DNA of 8,329 nt from contig CAMIMK010000131.1 of assembly GCA_946221765.1 (NCBI GenBank), positions 1 through 8,329 of the forward strand, in the 5' to 3' direction. The stretch comes from an uncultured Rhodovulum sp. (GTDB lineage Bacteria; Pseudomonadota; Alphaproteobacteria; Rhodobacterales; Rhodobacteraceae). Position numbers and translations under genes: made by a program. The notes under the pieces were generated by a model, which saw nothing but the letters and a program-made list of their open reading frames with translations, was not told the origin of the DNA and ran no database searches. Positions 5,841-8,329 of this stretch are shown piece by piece (position 1 is the first letter of the stretch; every line of letters starts with the position of its first letter).

Positions 5841-7550
5841 ATGACCGGAACCTGGGCGGCGGATCTGGTGATCGTGGCGAGCCATGCCGCGATTCTTGCT
5901 GCCATTGCGACTGTCCTCCGGCGGCGGCGGGACCTGTCGCGGCGCACGCGGCGGCTCGGGGTTCTGATGTCGCTCACGCTGCTGCTGGGCATGGTTGTCC
6001 TGCTGTTCGGGATCACGGGCCGCGTTCCGCTTCCGGTCGGCTGGGCGGCAGCGGCGGCCTGGGGGGCCCTCGCCGTGGTGCTGTGGCCCGAGATCCCGCG
6101 GGTCCTGGCCCTGCCGCCCCCGGCCGAACTGGCGGCGGCGAACGCCCGGCTGGCCCGGGGCAACGAGACCCTGGCCGCCGAAGTCGAACGCCAGACCCAT
6201 GACATCGCCACGGTCCGCCAGCGGTTCGAGCAGGCATTGGCCGGCTCGAACATCACCGTCTACACGCAGGACCGGAACCTGCGCTTCACTTGGCTGCACA
6301 ATCCCCGAGCCGGCCTCTATGACGGCGACATGATCGGGCGGACCGGCGACGGCCTGTTGCCTCCGGAGGAAGCCGATGCCGTGCGCGCGCTCAAGGAGCA
6401 GGCCCTGCGCACCCGCGCGACCGGCAGCCTGTCGCTCAACGTCCAGACAGAGACCGAGGGGATGCTGCACCTCGATCTGACGGTCAGCCCCACCTTCGAT
6501 TCCACCGGAGCCGTCGATGGCGTGCTCTGCACCCTGTTCGACTATACCGAGCAGCGGCTGTTCGAGCGGCGCCTGACGGCGATGGCGGGCGAACTCGCCA
6601 CCTCCTACCGCCGCTTCGAACTGGCGCTGGAGGGCTCGCCGATCGGGGTCTTCGAGCAGGACCGGGCGCTGCGCTATACCTATGTCCACAACCCGCCCGG
6701 CAATGCGATGCGGGAGGATTTCATCGAAAGAACCGACCGCGAGGTCTTCGGCCCCACCGAGGCCCTGACCGTGGCAAAGCAGCGTGTCCTGGAAACCGGC
6801 CAGCGCGAGCAGCTGGAGACCGAGCTGACCTTCGACGGCCGCGCCTTCTATTATCTCGTGACCGTGGAGCCCCGCTTCGGGCGCAACGGCCGGATCGAGG
6901 GCGTGATCGGCACGACCAGCGACCTCACCGAGCGCCGGCAGGCCGAGCGGCAGATGCATCTGGTGATGCGCGAGCTGACCCATCGCTCCAAGAACCTGCT
7001 GGCCGTCGTGCAGTCGATGGCCCGCAAGACCGCGGCGCTCTCGGACAATACCGACGACTTCATCGAGGCCTTCTCCTCGCGCCTGCGGGCGATCGCCTCG
7101 GCGCATGACCTGCTGGTGTCGAAATCCTGGTCGGGCGCACGGCTCGGCGATCTCGTCAGCACGACGCTGGCGCAGTCGATCGACCCGTCCGGGCCGCAGG
7201 TCGCGATCTCGGGGCCGGATCTCATGCTGACGCCGGATACCGCCCAGAACCTCGCCCTGGCGCTGCACGAGCTGACGACGAATGCCATGAAATATGGCGC
7301 GCTCTCGGTCGAGGGCGGCCGCGTCGCCATCACCTGGACCCGCGAGGATGGAATGGTCCGCCTGCGCTGGGAGGAAGAGGGCGGCCCCGAGGTCCTGCCG
7401 CCGCAGCGCAACGGTTTCGGCCGGCTGCTGCTGGAGCGGCTGGTGGGGGCGACGCTCGGGGGGGCGGTGGAGATGAACTTCCGCCCGGAGGGCGTCATCT
7501 GCGACGTGAGCTTTTCCATGGACCGGCTGGTGACCGACGGCGCGGCCTGA
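5841..7550 (+). CDS. Membrane-anchored tandem-PAS HWE-family sensor histidine kinase
   Basis: This 569-residue protein has three N-terminal hydrophobic segments (about 7-26, 39-58 and 64-82) and a short helix rich in Ala and Arg (95-120). Two PAS domains follow (about 127-240 and 256-366), both starting with the pattern V-[YF]-x-QDR-x-LR-[FY]-T and ending in DYTEQR or DLTERR. Last is an HWE kinase core: H-box RELTHRSKNLLAVVQSMARKT with phospho-acceptor H381, N-box HELTTNAMKYGALS (E477, N481), the family-defining W-x-E in RWEEEGGP (W510, E512), and GFG (525-527). HWE kinases are the usual sensors that feed PhyR. Its place two genes from phyR and its own EcfG-type promoter make PhyR the likely target. 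There is no fused receiver. The membrane part resembles the ethylene-receptor-like sensor region but lacks its metal-binding Cys and His. ATG 5841 has GGAGGG six bases upstream. Confidence 0.92.
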   Translation: MTGTWAADLVIVASHAAILAAIATVLRRRRDLSRRTRRLGVLMSLTLLLGMVVLLFGITGRVPLPVGWAAAAAWGALAVVLWPEIPRVLALPPPAELAAANARLARGNETLAAEVERQTHDIATVRQRFEQALAGSNITVYTQDRNLRFTWLHNPRAGLYDGDMIGRTGDGLLPPEEADAVRALKEQALRTRATGSLSLNVQTETEGMLHLDLTVSPTFDSTGAVDGVLCTLFDYTEQRLFERRLTAMAGELATSYRRFELALEGSPIGVFEQDRALRYTYVHNPPGNAMREDFIERTDREVFGPTEALTVAKQRVLETGQREQLETELTFDGRAFYYLVTVEPRFGRNGRIEGVIGTTSDLTERRQAERQMHLVMRELTHRSKNLLAVVQSMARKTAALSDNTDDFIEAFSSRLRAIASAHDLLVSKSWSGARLGDLVSTTLAQSIDPSGPQVAISGPDLMLTPDTAQNLALALHELTTNAMKYGALSVEGGRVAITWTREDGMVRLRWEEEGGPEVLPPQRNGFGRLLLERLVGATLGGAVEMNFRPEGVICDVSFSMDRLVTDGAA

Positions 7551-7599
7551 CCGTCTCGGCCCGGGACTGCCGACAGGGGGACGCTGCGACCGAACCGTC

Positions 7600-7620
7600 A
7601 CGCCGCCTGCAGGCTGGCGT
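7600..7620. terminator. Bulged hairpin between convergent kinase and DUF1328 genes
   Basis: ACGCC/GGCGT (7600-7604 with 7616-7620) encloses GCC-TGCA-GGC (7605-7614), an 8-bp stem with one bulged T at 7615. No T run follows on either strand, so a terminator role rests only on its place 50 bp after the kinase stop. Confidence 0.3.
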
Positions 7621-7650
7621 CACCGAGGCCGCAGCCCCGCCCTCCAACGC

Positions 7651-7676
7651 GCCGCGGCCCCTCGCCGCGGCCCCTC
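7651..7676. repeat. Perfect 13-bp tandem duplication
   Basis: GCCGCGGCCCCTC occurs twice in direct succession (7651-7663 and 7664-7676) in the gap between the kinase and the DUF1328 gene. Each unit contains the palindrome GCCGCGGC. It is probably a slippage duplication in non-coding DNA, and copy number may vary between strains. Confidence 0.8.
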
Positions 7677-7713
7677 CGTGCCGGATGGATCTCCACAGGC
7701 GCGGATTGCGCCG

Positions 7714-7893
7714 TCAATGGCGCCGGGCGCTGCTCCGGACCACGAGGGCCGCGGCTGCGATCGCGAACAGCACCGACGCGACAATGGCAATCAGCTTGGC
7801 AACGCCGATCGCCGGGCCGGCGGCAAGGCCCCAGTAGGCAACCGCCGTGGCGAAAACCGCCAGAATCGCGAAGCCGACAGACCACCCCAGCAT
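7714..7893 (-). CDS. DUF1328 small membrane protein
   Basis: This 59-residue hydrophobic protein starts MLGWSVGFAILAVFATAVAYWGLAAG and has two membrane segments (about 4-22 and 30-52) and a basic tail RSSARRH. It matches the DUF1328 (YtjA-like) family in its MLGW start, the Gly/Ala-rich turn, the I-A-K after the turn and the total length of 50-60 residues. The family's function is unknown; members are often stress-induced envelope peptides. The frame extends to 8031, but the ATG at 7893 is chosen because GGAGGAG lies seven bases upstream and family homology starts at MLGW. The longer form would also overlap the upstream gene. I looked for a GGAAC-N16-CGTT promoter ahead of it and found only an isolated CGTT. 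It lies 100 bp downstream of the Crp/Fnr gene on the same strand. Confidence 0.85.
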   Translation of the reverse strand: MLGWSVGFAILAVFATAVAYWGLAAGPAIGVAKLIAIVASVLFAIAAAALVVRSSARRH

Positions 7894-7979
7894 TGGATTT
7901 CTCCTCCCCCACATCCGCATCGCCGCGGTCCTCCGCGCCGGAACGTCCCACCCACCCGGCCCAGAAACCACACATACCG

Positions 7980-7993
7980 CCCCGACTCCGGGG
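7980..7993 (-). terminator. Small hairpin after the Crp/Fnr gene
   Basis: CCCCG-ACTC-CGGGG (7980-7993) forms a 5-bp GC stem that abuts the stop codon of the Crp/Fnr gene on the minus strand. No T run follows directly, so read-through into the DUF1328 gene is possible. Confidence 0.3.
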
Positions 7994-8329
7994 TCAGATG
8001 AGCGGCCGGGTCTGTGCCGATGGCGCCTCATAGGCAGCGATTGCCTCCAGCTGCGCCCTGTCCTTAAGGTAAATCATGCCCTCCGACCAGCGCAAGAGAT
8101 TGCGATCCTGCAACTTCTTCAGCGTCCGGCTGAAATGCACGTTGGTTATTCCCAAGGCATCGGCGAGATGCACCTGGGTAAAGGGTGCCCGCATCTGCCC
8201 GTCGGCGGCATAGCCGACCCGCTCGGCCCGATCGTGGAGATGCAGGAAAAGGAACGCGGCCCGCTCCAGCGCCGTGCGCTGGCCGAGGCTGAGCAGGTGC
8301 CCGTCAAGCAGCTGCTCCTCCCGGGCCGC
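7994..8329 (-). CDS. Crp/Fnr family transcription regulator, C-terminal part (cut by right edge)
   Basis: The frame is open from the right edge to the TGA at 7996-7994, giving 111 residues. The visible part covers the end of the long dimerisation helix and the winged helix-turn-helix domain. It includes LLSLGQRTALERAAFLFLHLHDRAERVG, then PFTQVHLADALGITNVHFSRTLKKLQDRNLLRW (the helix-turn-helix and turn) and a wing ending in IYLKDRAQLEAIAAYE. This matches HTH_Crp. The recognition helix TNVHFSRTLKKLQ keeps the conserved Arg but lacks the Glu that E. coli CRP and FNR use to contact TGA/TTGA half-sites, so its operator probably differs. The cyclic-nucleotide-binding-like sensor domain is outside the window, so ligand, iron-sulfur or haem sensing cannot be judged. 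The ATG at 8194 is internal and not the start. Confidence 0.9.
   Translation of the reverse strand, partial: AAREEQLLDGHLLSLGQRTALERAAFLFLHLHDRAERVGYAADGQMRAPFTQVHLADALGITNVHFSRTLKKLQDRNLLRWSEGMIYLKDRAQLEAIAAYEAPSAQTRPLI

Noticed and set aside
5772..7601. 609-aa minus-strand frame
   Set aside because: Antisense shadow of the kinase; full of Arg, Gly, Gln and His with no recognisable fold, while the plus strand has clear kinase motifs.
7894..8031. Longer form of the DUF1328 protein
   Set aside because: It would overlap the Crp/Fnr stop region, and the added residues are Arg/Gly/Pro-rich with no family match. The MLGW start has a strong Shine-Dalgarno.

Overview
The window is about 70% GC, densely coded, and carries a NepR-EcfG/PhyR general stress response (GSR) locus, which is confined to Alphaproteobacteria. 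The gene set (nadB-nadC, a DUF1989 protein, the GSR core, an HWE-family kinase, a DUF1328 membrane peptide and a Crp/Fnr regulator) fits Rhodobacterales best. I cannot name a genus from sequence alone. Nothing looks mobile: there are no transposases, CRISPR arrays, tRNAs or rRNAs.

Layout. (1) Positions 1-2165, plus strand: the 3' end of nadB overlaps nadC by 4 nt (de novo NAD synthesis). A DUF1989 (urea-carboxylase-associated) protein follows, with a 10-bp hairpin touching its ribosome binding site. (2) Positions 2388-4276: ecfG and nepR on the minus strand overlap by 4 nt, with a likely terminator just after ecfG. Divergent from them is phyR. The 255-bp gap holds two back-to-back GGAAC-N16-NNTT (EcfG-type) promoters whose -35 boxes lie in an 11-bp inverted repeat. 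(3) Positions 4277-7550, plus strand: an AI-2E-family permease with an ambiguous start, a 344-bp gap rich in hairpins, then a membrane-anchored tandem-PAS HWE histidine kinase. (4) Positions 7551-8329: a tandem 13-bp repeat, then, on the minus strand, a 59-aa DUF1328 membrane protein and the C-terminal part of a Crp/Fnr regulator that runs off the right edge.

How it works together. In the known alphaproteobacterial GSR, an HWE/HisKA_2 kinase leads to phosphorylation of PhyR. PhyR then uses its sigma-like domain to titrate NepR away from EcfG, and freed EcfG activates promoters of the GGAAC-N16/17-CGTT type. All of these parts are here, and the kinase downstream of phyR is the obvious local candidate for control of PhyR. 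EcfG-type promoters precede nepR-ecfG, phyR and the kinase, which would give positive feedback on every component.

The most interesting unexplained signal lies just upstream of the kinase. The same DNA that reads as an EcfG-type promoter rightward (GGAAC-N16-GGTT) reads as a perfect one leftward (GGAAC-N16-CGTT). About 125 nt along the leftward path is a 12-bp GC hairpin followed by a short T run. This predicts a stress-induced RNA of about 160 nt with C-rich stretches, otherwise unaccounted for. It is an inference from motif and structure, not a demonstrated transcript.
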